DNA of 64,000 bases from Acidovorax soli (GCF_014207955.1 NZ_JACHLK010000001.1:744001-808000); one strand, 5' to 3'; numbered from the stretch's first letter, positions 44,264 to 53,512 are shown. Notes: generated by a model not told the origin, from the sequence alone. Numbers and translations are program-made.

Positions 44264-44892
44264 TGGAACCCGTCTCCAATGCCACCGTGTACATCGTCGA
44301 TGACGATGCGGGCGTGCGCGAAGCACTGGCCTGGCTGCTGCGCTCGCGCCGCCTGCCCAGCGAGTCCTTCGACAGCGCCGAAGCCTTCGATGCCGCGCTG
44401 CAGTCGCGCCCCGCGCAGCGCCAGCCCTGCTGCCTGCTGCTGGACGTGCGCATGCCGGGCATGAGCGGCCTGGCCTTGTTCGACCTGCTCATCGTGCGCG
44501 GTGATCTGGCGACCATGCCGGTGATCTTTCTCACCGGCCATGCCGATGTGCCCACGGCCGTGGACGCGGTCAAGCGCGGCGCCTTCGACTTCTGCGAGAA
44601 GCCGTTCTCGGACAATGCCCTGGTCGACCGCATCGAGCAGGCGCTGGCGAAATCGGCGGCCCACCTGGCCGCGCTGCGCGAACGCAGCGACCTGCAGGTG
44701 CGCCTGGCCGACCTGACGGAGCGCGAGCGCGACGTCATGGACCTGGTGGTCGAGGGCCTGCCCAACAAGCTGATTGCCGATCAGCTCGACATCAGCGTGC
44801 GCACGGTGGAAGTGCACCGCGCGCGCGTGTTCGACAAGATGCAGGTCAAGTCGGCCGTGGAGTTGGCCAACCTGCTGCGCCAAGGGCACTGA
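44263..44892 (+). CDS. FixJ/LuxR-type response regulator
   Basis: A 209-residue regulator. The receiver domain (residues 6-125) has acidic DDD (13-15), phospho-acceptor D61 (LLLDVRMPGMSG), FLTGHADVPTAVDAVKRGAF and EKPF. The LuxR-type helix-turn-helix (about 145-209) reads LTERERDVMDLVVEGLPNKLIADQLDIS. The ATG shares an A with the kinase stop (TGATG). It is the partner of the preceding kinase; targets are unknown and no obvious cognate site was found nearby. Confidence 0.95.
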   Translation: MEPVSNATVYIVDDDAGVREALAWLLRSRRLPSESFDSAEAFDAALQSRPAQRQPCCLLLDVRMPGMSGLALFDLLIVRGDLATMPVIFLTGHADVPTAVDAVKRGAFDFCEKPFSDNALVDRIEQALAKSAAHLAALRERSDLQVRLADLTERERDVMDLVVEGLPNKLIADQLDISVRTVEVHRARVFDKMQVKSAVELANLLRQGH

Positions 44893-44901
44893 GCCTGGCG
44901 C

Positions 44902-45054
44902 TCAGTCCTTGCCTGGCGGTGGAGAGGCTTTTTCGCCCTCCTCCTGCTCCGGGGCCTTGAGCTCGCCGCCACGCCGCCCGGAAAACATGGTCCACCAGAC
45001 GATGGCCACCAGCACCACCAGCGCGAGCAGCGCTTCAAGCAAAATCAGCCCCAT
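44902..45054 (-). CDS. 50-residue single-pass membrane protein
   Basis: Encodes MGLILLEALLALVVLVAIVW followed by a basic and acidic cytosolic tail (FSGRRGGELKAPEQEEGEKA). There is one membrane segment (residues 3-22), and a GGAG ribosome site ten bases before the ATG. Its ATG shares the palindrome CATG (45052-45055) with the ATG of divergent mltA. The function and family are not recognised. Reality is supported by ribosome site, membrane-protein pattern and position; it could still be chance. Confidence 0.55.
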   Translation of the reverse strand: MGLILLEALLALVVLVAIVWWTMFSGRRGGELKAPEQEEGEKASPPPGKD

Positions 45055-46210
45055 GAAATTGACACTCCTGCGCCTTGTGACGACGGCGCTGATTGTAGGA
45101 ACGCTGGCCGCCTGCTCCAGCACGCCGCCCCCAAGTCCCTCCCGCCCCGCGGTCCTCTCCCCAGCGCTGCCGCCGGGCGCGGTGTCCATTCCCGGAGACA
45201 ACGGCCCGCTGCCGCCGGCCATGGCCCAGCCCAAGAGCCGCTGGATCCCGGTGCGCTGGGCCGAGTTGCCCGGCTTTGCCAACGACGCGCTGCACGAGGC
45301 CTGGAATGCCTGGATCAAGAGCTGCGAGCGTCCGGCCCCGCAGTTCGTGCAGCTGTGTGGCGAGGTGCGCCAGCTGAGCATCGCCACGCCCGAGGAGCAG
45401 CGCGCCTGGATGGTGGCGCGGCTGCAGCCCTACCGCGTGGAGTCGGCCGAGGGCAACCCCGAGGGCCTGCTCACCGCCTACTACGAGCCCCTGATCGACG
45501 CCGCGCGCCACCCCGGCAACGGCTACACCGTGCCTGTGTACCGGCTGCCCGCAGGGCATGGGGCACGCAAGCCCTGGTACACGCGCCAGCAGATCGACAC
45601 CCTGCCCGAGGCGCAGGCCGCCCTGCAGGGCCGGGCCATCGCCTGGCTGCGCGACCCGGTGGAGTCCATGGTGCTGCACATCCAGGGCTCGGGCCGCCTG
45701 CGCGTGGCCGAGCCCGATGGCTCGGTGACCCTGGTGCGGGTGGCCTATGCGGGCACCAACGACCAGCCTTACCAGAGCGTGGGCCGCTGGCTGCTGGACC
45801 AGGGCGCCACGCGCGATGCCACCTGGCCCGGCATCCGCGCCTGGCTGGCGCAGAACCCGCAGCGCACCAACGAGCTGCTCTGGGCCAACCCGCGCTATGT
45901 GTTCTTCCGCGAAGAGACGCTCGATGGCATGGAGGCCGGCTTCGGCCCCAAGGGTGCCCAGGGCGTGGCGCTCACGCCGGGCCGCTCCATCGCGGTGGAC
46001 CGCCAGAGCATTCCCTATGGCACGCCGGTGTGGCTGGCCTCCAGCGGGCCGCAGGTGCAGCTGAGCCGCCTGGTGCTGGCGCAGGACACGGGCAGCGCCA
46101 TCCTGGGCGCGGTGCGGGCCGACTATTTCACGGGCTGGGGCCAGGAGGCCGGTGACATCGCCGGGCGGCTCAAGCAGGGCCTGCGCTTGTGGGTCCTCTG
46201 GCCCCGTTGA
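45053..46210 (+). CDS. mltA: membrane-bound lytic murein transglycosylase A
   Basis: A 385-residue outer-membrane lipoprotein that cleaves peptidoglycan glycan strands. Lipobox LAAC puts the modified Cys at 21. The MltA domain has FAEGNPEGLLTAYYEP-like GLLTAYYEPLIDAARHPG and MVLHIQGSGRLRV. The 3D domain follows, with SIPYGTPVWLAS, AQDTGSAILGAVRADYFTGW and the catalytic Asp in RAD. The start at 45053 gives a perfect lipoprotein signal, although no clear ribosome site is seen, and it overlaps the divergent small gene's start. Confidence 0.95.
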   Translation: MKLTLLRLVTTALIVGTLAACSSTPPPSPSRPAVLSPALPPGAVSIPGDNGPLPPAMAQPKSRWIPVRWAELPGFANDALHEAWNAWIKSCERPAPQFVQLCGEVRQLSIATPEEQRAWMVARLQPYRVESAEGNPEGLLTAYYEPLIDAARHPGNGYTVPVYRLPAGHGARKPWYTRQQIDTLPEAQAALQGRAIAWLRDPVESMVLHIQGSGRLRVAEPDGSVTLVRVAYAGTNDQPYQSVGRWLLDQGATRDATWPGIRAWLAQNPQRTNELLWANPRYVFFREETLDGMEAGFGPKGAQGVALTPGRSIAVDRQSIPYGTPVWLASSGPQVQLSRLVLAQDTGSAILGAVRADYFTGWGQEAGDIAGRLKQGLRLWVLWPR

Positions 46211-46219
46211 TCCAGGAGC

Positions 46220-46510
46220 TCAGGTCTCGCGCAGACCGTCGAGCCCGGCGGCCGCCATCGACGGCAGGAACTCGATGAGCTCGTAGTCCGCGAGCTGCTC
46301 GCGGTGGAAGGGGTCTTGCTGCACGATGGCGAGCACCTCGTCGCGGCTGGCGGCGCGCACCAGGATCACGCCGCCGGTGCGGGGCTCCCGGCGGCCCGAG
46401 AGCTGGAAGTGGCCGGAGGCGTAGTGCCGCTCCAGGAATTGCCGGTGCTCGGGCACGAACCGGTCCACCTCGGACAGGGGCTGCTTGTAGCTGAGGATCA
46501 GGAGGTACAT
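46220..46510 (-). CDS. YciI family protein
   Basis: A 96-residue protein with the YciI-like ferredoxin fold: MYLLILSYKQPLSEVDRFVP, HRQFLERHYASGHFQLSGRR and VQQDPFHREQLADYELIEF, including the conserved Arg-His cluster and DPF motif. Members are small enzymes or dimeric binding proteins of poorly defined role. It converges on mltA and follows the MFS gene by six bases on the same strand, so the two are probably co-transcribed. Confidence 0.92.
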   Translation of the reverse strand: MYLLILSYKQPLSEVDRFVPEHRQFLERHYASGHFQLSGRREPRTGGVILVRAASRDEVLAIVQQDPFHREQLADYELIEFLPSMAAAGLDGLRET

Positions 46511-46516
46511 GGGTGT

Positions 46517-48220
46517 TCAGCGCTCCACCACGAAGCGCGAGACCAGGGGCGGGGCGTCGCCGATGTGGAAGGCCAGCTTGCGTTCGCGCAGCGCGACGTC
46601 GGAGGCGGTGACGCGGTCGAAGCGGCGCAGGTGCTCGGTCCAGGATTCGTCCTCGATCTGCTCCACATAGCGCGCCGGGTCGGCGATGTCGTGGCGCAAC
46701 TGCCAGGACAGGGCGCCCTGGCGCAGGCGGCTGCGCCGGCTTTCCTGCATGAGCTCGCGGAAGTCGGCCGCGCGTGCGGGGTCGATGGTGTATTCGATGG
46801 TGGCGACCACGTGGCCGCGCTCAGGGGGCGTGGGGGCCACGGGGGCCTTGAAGGCCTGCGAGGGGCTCAGGTCCTCCTCGATGCTGCGGTCGGCCACCAG
46901 GCGCTGCACCACGGCCATGGCGGTGAAGCCGGTGACGGCCGCGATGCCCAGGCTCAGGTGCACGCTGGTCAGCGTGGCCACCTGGCCCCAGACGGCCGCG
47001 CCCAGGGCGGTGGAGCCCATGATGGCCATCTGGAAGATCGACATGCCGCGCGCGCGCACCCAGTTGGGCAGCGCCAGCTGGGCCGAAACGCTGAGCGTGT
47101 TGGCCGTGGTGATCCAGGCCATGCCGCCCACCACCATGGCCGGCACGGCCACATAGACATTGGGCGCAATCGCCATGACGCCCGTGGCCGCAGCCTGCAG
47201 CAGGGTGCCGCGCAGCACCAGCACGTCGCGTGGCATGGCCTGGCGCAGGCGGGGCAGGAACATGGCGGCCGCGATCGCGCCCGCGCCCATGGAGGCCAGC
47301 AGCAGCGTGAAGGTGCCGGCGCCGCCGCCCTCCAGGCCCTTGGCCAGTAGGGGCAGCATGGCCATGAGCGCCGTGGCATGCAGGAAGAACACAGAGATGC
47401 GCCAGAGCACGGCGCGCAGGCGCGGCGACTGGCGCACGAACTGCAGGCCCACGCGCATGGCGCTGGGCAGGCGCTCGCGGCCCAGCGGGCTGGGGACATG
47501 GGTGCGCTTCCAGCGCATGATCACCAGGCCCGAGCCCACCGACAGCACGGCGTTGAGCACGAACACCCAGGCGCTGCCGGCACTGGCGATGATGGCGCCT
47601 GCCAGCAGCGGGCCGATGATGCGCGAGGCGTTCATGGCCACGCCGTTGAGTGCCAGGGCGGCGGGCAGCTGCGGCCGGCTCACCAGCTCGGGCACGATGG
47701 CGGCGAACACCGGCCAGCGCATGGCCAGGCCGATGCCGTTGGCAAAGGTCAGGGCCAGCAGCAGCGGCGCGGTCATGCCGCCGGCCAGGATGGCCACGCA
47801 CAGCACCAGGGCCACGGCGGCGACCCAGAACTGCGTGGCCATGAAATAGCGCCTGCGGTCCAGGATGTCGGCCAGCGCACCGCTGGGCAGGCCCAGCAGG
47901 AACACGGGCAGGGTGGAGGCCGACTGCACCAGCGCCACCAGGATGGGCGAGGTGGTGAGCGTGGTCATGAGCCAGGCGGCCGCCACGTCGTTCATCCACA
48001 TGCAGGTGTTGGCGGCCACCCAGGTGAGCCAGAGCATGCGGAACACCGGCACCGACAGCGGCGCCAGCGGCGAGAGCGATACCTGGTTCGGGTCGGCGGG
48101 GGGAGTGGCCGCATCGGCCTGGGGCGTTCCCTGCGCGGATCCGGCCCCCTCGGCGCTGGAAGGGGGGAGGGATTCGGGTGCGACGCTGCGCGTGCTTTCG
48201 TGGGACGGCAATGGTGGCAT
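46517..48220 (-). CDS. MFS transporter of the EntS/MFS_3 type with C-terminal monooxygenase-like domain
   Basis: A 567-residue protein. A polar N-terminal extension of about 55 residues (Ser/Pro/Ala-rich) precedes a 12-segment transporter beginning VPVFRMLWLTWVAANTCMWM, with SGALADILDRRRYF after segment 2. The C-terminal 110 residues (VVATIEYTIDPARAADFREL to HIGDAPPLV) look like an antibiotic-biosynthesis-monooxygenase ferredoxin fold. This architecture is known for MFS_3 proteins. It may export a siderophore-like or toxic small molecule; the substrate is unknown. Confidence 0.9.
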   Translation of the reverse strand: MPPLPSHESTRSVAPESLPPSSAEGAGSAQGTPQADAATPPADPNQVSLSPLAPLSVPVFRMLWLTWVAANTCMWMNDVAAAWLMTTLTTSPILVALVQSASTLPVFLLGLPSGALADILDRRRYFMATQFWVAAVALVLCVAILAGGMTAPLLLALTFANGIGLAMRWPVFAAIVPELVSRPQLPAALALNGVAMNASRIIGPLLAGAIIASAGSAWVFVLNAVLSVGSGLVIMRWKRTHVPSPLGRERLPSAMRVGLQFVRQSPRLRAVLWRISVFFLHATALMAMLPLLAKGLEGGGAGTFTLLLASMGAGAIAAAMFLPRLRQAMPRDVLVLRGTLLQAAATGVMAIAPNVYVAVPAMVVGGMAWITTANTLSVSAQLALPNWVRARGMSIFQMAIMGSTALGAAVWGQVATLTSVHLSLGIAAVTGFTAMAVVQRLVADRSIEEDLSPSQAFKAPVAPTPPERGHVVATIEYTIDPARAADFRELMQESRRSRLRQGALSWQLRHDIADPARYVEQIEDESWTEHLRRFDRVTASDVALRERKLAFHIGDAPPLVSRFVVER

Positions 48221-48308
48221 GTCCCGCCATTGTGCGCCGGTTGGAGTGGCCGTGCCGGATCAGCGCCAAATAGCCGACTGCAAGCCTGTCCCCTCCCCCG
48301 GCACCCCT

Positions 48309-49784
48309 TCACACCGCATCGGTCGGCTCAGCCGGTGCGTGCTTGCCTGCCCGCCTGGTCTGCCGCAGCAGCAGCCAGGCCATGAGCGCCAGCGCCCCCA
48401 CGCCTGCCAGCAGCACGCCCCACAGCACGGCACTGCGCGTGGAGATGCCGCCGCTGGCCTCTGCAGCAGGCACCTGCGTGCTGTCTTGGAGCTTGCCACC
48501 GGTGATGTCGGCCCGGGCTGCATCGGCCAGCGCTATGGGCAACTGGTTCTCCTGAGCGGGCTGGTAGCCCGGCACCAGGCTGGCCAGGGGCAGAAAGGCA
48601 CTGGCCGCTGCGCTGGCACCGGGCAGCCCAGCGGCCAGTGTGAAGGGCCCTTGCCCGCTGGCCAGGAACACCAGCTGCACGGGCTCGAACTGCAGCGCCA
48701 TCTCGGGCGCGGCGGCAAAGCCGGGGGTCTTGGGGTCGACTTCGATCTTGATCTCGCGCACCGAGGCGCCGCCCAGCCCGATGGGGCCGCTGGCCTGCTC
48801 CTGGCCTCCCATGGTCATCTTGTAGACCACCGCGCTCGCCAGCGGCGACCAGGGCTGCTCGCGGTGGTTGCGGCCCAGCACGCGCACGGGGATCAGCACA
48901 TTGCTGCCGGGCGGCTTGATCTCAAGCGCGGCGACTGGCGTCGCAAACGGCAGCGCAAACACCAGTTCACGCGGGTTGTTGCCCAGTGGCGGCACCGCCA
49001 TGCTGGCGCTGACGCGCTCGCGCGGGCCCGTTTGGGCCGAGGTAGCCAGCTGGACGCCGCGCAAGGTCACAACAGCATCGCCCCAGGTCACGCGCAGGTA
49101 GTGGCCCTTGAGGTCGGCCCGTTGCAGGTCGATCTGCTCGCTGCCCAGGCGGCCTGGTGCCGTGGGTGGCATCGCAGCGCTGGCGCGGTACAGCACGGTC
49201 TCGGCCAGTGGGTGCCAGTGCTGGAGGTCCTTGCTGGCCTGCACCCGGAACGTCACGGGTTGGCCTGCGGGCAGATCCGCGTCCAGGGCCATGCGGGCCA
49301 CGGGCAGCTGCACATCGCGCGCGTCGAGCAACGCGCCCCACACGGTTTGTGTGGCTGCAGGACTTGCGGTGCCGGGCCTGTCGATCTGCACCACGCGCTG
49401 GCCCTGGCGCTCCTCGATGCGCAGCGACAGGCCTTCCAGCCCTGCTGTCCCCGCGCTGGCAGCGCCCAGGATGGGATAAGCGGGCAAGGTCACCGACCCC
49501 TCGGGGGCACTGGCTGCCGCCACACCGGCCAGTGCCATGGGCACGGGCTGGCCCAGGCCGTTGAAAAGGCGCAGGTCGGCGTAACCCGGGCTTTGCAGGC
49601 GCACCAGCACCTCGGCGGGCAGCGGGATGCGCTGCAGCGGCGCATCGGCCGCGAGCGCCACGGGAAGGCGGATGGCGTAGGCGGCGGGGTCGTTGGCATC
49701 GGTCACCGCGTGGGCCGCACCGGCACACAGGGACAGGGCGGCAGCGGCCAGCGCCAGGGGCAGGTTCAGAGCGGCAGGCTTCAT
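48309..49784 (-). CDS. DUF3999 periplasmic/membrane protein
   Basis: A 491-residue protein. The signal peptide is cleaved near CAGAAHA (residue 26), followed by several beta-sandwich-like segments (YAIRLPVALAADAPLQRIPL, GHYLRVTWGDAVVTLRGVQL). One C-terminal membrane helix (about 455-475, SAVLWGVLLAGVGALALMAW) ends in a basic cytosolic tail. It matches DUF3999. It overlaps the DUF2339 gene by four bases. The pairing of these two families is recurrent, and a cell-envelope function is inferred. Confidence 0.88.
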   Translation of the reverse strand: MKPAALNLPLALAAAALSLCAGAAHAVTDANDPAAYAIRLPVALAADAPLQRIPLPAEVLVRLQSPGYADLRLFNGLGQPVPMALAGVAAASAPEGSVTLPAYPILGAASAGTAGLEGLSLRIEERQGQRVVQIDRPGTASPAATQTVWGALLDARDVQLPVARMALDADLPAGQPVTFRVQASKDLQHWHPLAETVLYRASAAMPPTAPGRLGSEQIDLQRADLKGHYLRVTWGDAVVTLRGVQLATSAQTGPRERVSASMAVPPLGNNPRELVFALPFATPVAALEIKPPGSNVLIPVRVLGRNHREQPWSPLASAVVYKMTMGGQEQASGPIGLGGASVREIKIEVDPKTPGFAAAPEMALQFEPVQLVFLASGQGPFTLAAGLPGASAAASAFLPLASLVPGYQPAQENQLPIALADAARADITGGKLQDSTQVPAAEASGGISTRSAVLWGVLLAGVGALALMAWLLLRQTRRAGKHAPAEPTDAV

Positions 49785-52696
49785 GGGAGTGTTTCTGGTT
49801 GCGATGGCGCCAGCGGCGGCGCAGCAGGCTCCGCGCGGGCAGCCGCCTTGGGCGGCAACGGCGCGAAGTAGCCCACCACCAGCATGAGCACACCCACGGC
49901 GATGAAGGCAATGATGCGTTCGGCACCGCCGGCATTGGACAAATCGATCAGCAGCAGCTTGACCACCACCCCGCCCAGCAGGCCTGCGCCCACCAGCCAC
50001 AGCGGCCGCTGCATGCGCCGGTGCGCCAGCACCATCATGCCGAGCGCCAGCAGCGTCCACAAGATGGCGTAGCCGGTCTGCACCACGAAGCTGTCGAACA
50101 GCGCCGACGCATTCCAGCGCACGCCGAAGAAGTGGTGGGCCACACGCAACCACACGGTGTTGATCACGATGAAGGCCAGCAGCGCCAATGCCAGCAGTGC
50201 ATGGCGCCCGGTGACCCAGCCCGAGCGGGCCGGGAGCGGCAGCGCCGAAAGCAGTGCCCGCCGCCAGAACACCAGGCCGCCCAACGCGAGCGCGAGCGTC
50301 AGGTCGGTGGGGTTGAGCAGTGGAATGTAGGGCAGCGGCGCGGTGTGGCCCGACGAATGCACTGCCGCCAACAGCGCGCCCCAGAACACCATCACCGCCA
50401 TGGGCAGGGCCGCCAGCCAGTAGTAGGCCTCGGCATGCGGGTTGAGCGGCCAAGGCAGCGCTGCACGCGCTGCCGGCCGGTTGCCACGACCCGCCCACAG
50501 CGCCAGCAGCACCAACACCGCAATGGCGCTGACCAGCAGGACCACACCGGCCCAAGAGGTGTGCCATAGCTCAGCCTTGCCGATGCCGGACCACAGGCAG
50601 TCGGCCAGCAGCAAAGTCACCAGCCACGCTGTGGCAGCATGGAACCAGCCAGCGAGCGGGCTGGGCGCACCCGGCTTGCCATCCACATCGGCCGCCAGCT
50701 GCAGCTGGTCTGTCTGCCGCAGCATCCACACATGCAGCGCCAGCACGGCGGGCCACACGGCCCAGGCGGGGGTGGCGAGCACGCGGTAGCCGTCGGCCAC
50801 CTGCACGGCCCACCCCAGCGCCAGCACGGCAATGGTGCCGCGCGCCGGCCAGGTCGCCACTGCCCAGCGCGTGCGAAGGCCCAGCACCATCGACAGCGCG
50901 GCGCTGAGCACGACGGCCAGCATGGCCAGCAGTTCGGTCACCTGTTCGGAGAACACCGGCGTGGGCCACTGGCCCGCTTCCAGGCCGGGCACATGCCGCG
51001 TGATTTCCATGAGCCAGGCCAGGCACCAGAATACAAAGCCGTAGAGATAGGCCGGGTTGGACAGCCGCGCCTCCACACCCGCATAACCCCGGGCCCAGGC
51101 GGAGCCGCTGTGCGGCAGCGGCTGGCGCAGCCACCAGGCCAGCAGCAGCGAGGGCAGCGCGATCAGCAACGCGCCCAGGAAGGCGGGGTTGACCAGCGGC
51201 AGCGGCGAGATGCTGGAGGTGCTGCCCAGGAAAGCCAGCATGGCCACGACCTGCAGCACCAGCCCGAAGGCGCGTGGCATCCAGCGGGCCTGGCGCATGC
51301 CGACCCAGAAAGCGCCTGCGCCTTCGAGCGCCCAGACCGCAGACGTCCATTGCGCGTCCAGCGCCAGCGGCACGGCCAGTGTGGCAAAGCCCACGCCAAC
51401 GGCAATGAAACATTCGACGAGCAGGCGCCAGCTGTCCAGCGCGCGGCGCGCCAACACGGTCGCCGTCACCAGGTACAACGCGGCAAAGGCCATGGCGGAG
51501 AAGGCGGCGCCCAGCTCGAAAGGCTGTACCAGCCCGGCCTGCAGACCAAAACCCACCAGCGGCGTGCCAAAGACCAGCATGGTGTCCACGGCATTGCCCA
51601 GCTTGGTGGGCGTGTTGCGGGCATAGAGGATGGCAGCACACAGGTAGATCAGCACAAAGCCCGCAAGAAAGGGCTGCGTGCTGGCGTAGTGCTCTGGCTG
51701 GTACTTGAGCGCGCCCCATGCCGAAGCGACGCCGAAGGTGGCGACAAAGCCCACCACGTTGAGCATGCGCCAGGAGCGCTTGTGGGCAATGAAGAGAATG
51801 GCCAGGTTCAGCAGGGTGTAGTAGCTGAACAGGCCCACATGGCTGCCCTGGCCCGTGGACAGCAGGATGGGGGCGGCAAAGCCACCGGCAAACGCAGCCA
51901 CGGCAAGTGCGCGCGAGTCCTGCAGCAGTGCCAGCGCGCAGCTGGCCGCGCAGACCGCGATCATCAGACCAAAGGCATACAGCGGTGGCAGCAACCCGTA
52001 GAGCCGGAAGGCGGCGAACACGGTGAGGTACATGACCGCCACGCCACCGCCCTGCAGGGCCAGCGCAAAAGCGGGCTTGTCAGCGCGCTTGCGAAAGCCC
52101 ACTACCAGCAGCGCAATGCCCACCGCCGCGACCGCGGCCAGGCGGAATTCGACCGGCAACAGCCCGGCCGAAGCGGCATACCGCGCAAGGAAGGACAGGC
52201 CAATGAACAAAATCACCAGGCCTACCCGCACGATGGTGTTGCCGCCCAGCAGCCAGTTCCTGGCGGCCAGCACGGCCTGCTCCAAGGGGTTGGGTGGGGC
52301 GGGCTGGCGAAGTTCATCGGGGCGGGGAGGCACCGGAGCCGAGGTGGAGGCCGAGGTCGGGACGGGCGGCAGGCCGTGCGGCGTGGGTTCGCCCGTCCAG
52401 AACGGATCGTCCGCGTCCGGGCTTGTGTTCTGGGGCACCGGCGGGAGGGGCGGTGAGGGCGGGGCCACCTGTGCCCGGTCTTCGGCCGAGGGCGCCGCTT
52501 GCGCCGACGCAGCGGGCGGGGCGACAGCCTTCGCGGCCTGCGCCTGCAACTCCGTACGAATGGCGGAGCGCACCGCCCAGCGCAACGACAGGCCGGCAAA
52601 AAAGCCCAGGATGGCGCCGACAAACGGTCCGAAGTCACCATGGCCGCCAAACCACGAACCCAGCACCGCGCCCCAAAAAATGCCCCAGATGATCAT
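49781..52696 (-). CDS. DUF2339 polytopic membrane protein
   Basis: A 971-residue protein with well over 20 predicted membrane segments. The N-terminus has a glycine-zipper-like pair of segments (IIWGIFWGAVLGSWFGGHGD). A Pro/Ala-rich linker follows (about residues 60-135), then the DUF2339 core starting LLGGNTIVRVGLVILFIGLS. The C-terminus ends in a Pro-rich cytosolic tail. Its function is unknown; in some bacteria relatives are linked to envelope or stress phenotypes. It is translationally coupled to DUF3999 by an ATGA overlap. Confidence 0.92.
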   Translation of the reverse strand: MIIWGIFWGAVLGSWFGGHGDFGPFVGAILGFFAGLSLRWAVRSAIRTELQAQAAKAVAPPAASAQAAPSAEDRAQVAPPSPPLPPVPQNTSPDADDPFWTGEPTPHGLPPVPTSASTSAPVPPRPDELRQPAPPNPLEQAVLAARNWLLGGNTIVRVGLVILFIGLSFLARYAASAGLLPVEFRLAAVAAVGIALLVVGFRKRADKPAFALALQGGGVAVMYLTVFAAFRLYGLLPPLYAFGLMIAVCAASCALALLQDSRALAVAAFAGGFAAPILLSTGQGSHVGLFSYYTLLNLAILFIAHKRSWRMLNVVGFVATFGVASAWGALKYQPEHYASTQPFLAGFVLIYLCAAILYARNTPTKLGNAVDTMLVFGTPLVGFGLQAGLVQPFELGAAFSAMAFAALYLVTATVLARRALDSWRLLVECFIAVGVGFATLAVPLALDAQWTSAVWALEGAGAFWVGMRQARWMPRAFGLVLQVVAMLAFLGSTSSISPLPLVNPAFLGALLIALPSLLLAWWLRQPLPHSGSAWARGYAGVEARLSNPAYLYGFVFWCLAWLMEITRHVPGLEAGQWPTPVFSEQVTELLAMLAVVLSAALSMVLGLRTRWAVATWPARGTIAVLALGWAVQVADGYRVLATPAWAVWPAVLALHVWMLRQTDQLQLAADVDGKPGAPSPLAGWFHAATAWLVTLLLADCLWSGIGKAELWHTSWAGVVLLVSAIAVLVLLALWAGRGNRPAARAALPWPLNPHAEAYYWLAALPMAVMVFWGALLAAVHSSGHTAPLPYIPLLNPTDLTLALALGGLVFWRRALLSALPLPARSGWVTGRHALLALALLAFIVINTVWLRVAHHFFGVRWNASALFDSFVVQTGYAILWTLLALGMMVLAHRRMQRPLWLVGAGLLGGVVVKLLLIDLSNAGGAERIIAFIAVGVLMLVVGYFAPLPPKAAARAEPAAPPLAPSQPETLP

Positions 52697-53016
52697 GCCG
52701 CTCGCTCCCTCTTTGGGACTTCCCTCGGCAGGCCGCCTGCCTGTGCGATAGAAGCCACCGTATTTTTAGCCCCACCGGCCAACGTGCAACCCCCTGGGCA
52801 TTGCGGCAAAGCGCCCCGGTCGTACAGGGGGGGCGCGCGGCAGCTGGGTGGTTCCGCGGTGGTTGTGCAGTGGCGTCGCAGGCTTATACAGCACACCCTG
52901 TGGTGAGTGCACGCCCGAACGCCTTGTTACCGCGGCGTGTCAGCGCCGATATCCGTCCGAAAGAGACCTTGGCGCATGCCCATCGAGCGCGATTTGCTGC
53001 GAAATCAGCAGCGCCA
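52697..53016. other. 320-bp intergenic region, no gene seen
   Basis: Between the DUF2339 start and the end of the Lrp gene (both minus). It probably holds the DUF2339 promoter on the left and the Lrp 3' end on the right. It contains a G7 run at 52827 and a GCTGC/GCAGC hairpin near 52998-53015. Short open frames here lack a ribosome site, protein-like composition or recognisable motifs. Confidence 0.5.
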
Positions 53017-53499
53017 TCACTTCGTCCGGGCCAGGTGTGTGAGCGGAAGCGCCCCGCTGGCCTTGACCTCGCCCAGCGAGAAACTGGTGTGCATGTCCTT
53101 CACATTGGGCAGGTTCAGTAGCACATTGCGCGCGAACTGCGAAAAGCTCTCCAGGTCGCGTGCCACCACCTGCAGCTCGAAGGTGCCGGTGCCACTGATG
53201 TAGTGGCAGGCGATCACCTCGGGGATCTGGGCGATGGCGTCCTCCATCTCGCGCGTGAGGTTGCCGGTGCTGCGGTCGGCATCGAGCCGCACGAAGGCCA
53301 GCACCCCCAGGCCGATCTTGTTGCGGTCGATCTCGGCGCGGTAGCCCTTGATGAAGCCCTCTTCCTCCAGCGCACGCACGCGGCGCCAGCAGGGCGCGGC
53401 CGACAGGCCCACGCGCTGGGCCAGCTCGGCATTGGTCAGGCGGGCATCGGTTTGCAGCTCGTTGAGGATGGCCAGATCGAATTTGTCGAGAGTGTTCAC
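53017..53499 (-). CDS. Lrp/AsnC family transcriptional regulator
   Basis: A 160-residue regulator with an N-terminal helix-turn-helix (LDKFDLAILNELQTDARLTN, AELAQRVGLSAAPCWRRVRA; residues 4-50). The C-terminal RAM/AsnC ligand domain (residues 65-150) has VIACHYISGTGTFELQVVAR. It belongs to the subgroup next to branched or aromatic amino-acid catabolic genes. It is divergent from the indolepyruvate oxidoreductase gene, so an amino-acid-responsive control of that gene is likely. A 19-bp inverted repeat lies 14 bases before its start. Confidence 0.94.
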   Translation of the reverse strand: MNTLDKFDLAILNELQTDARLTNAELAQRVGLSAAPCWRRVRALEEEGFIKGYRAEIDRNKIGLGVLAFVRLDADRSTGNLTREMEDAIAQIPEVIACHYISGTGTFELQVVARDLESFSQFARNVLLNLPNVKDMHTSFSLGEVKASGALPLTHLARTK

Positions 53500-53512
53500 A
53501 AAGTGCTTGGTT

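Noticed and set aside
42002..44326. A 774-codon open frame antisense to the histidine kinase
   Set aside because: Shadow frame with biased His/Arg/Ala content; the kinase motifs on the plus strand are complete.
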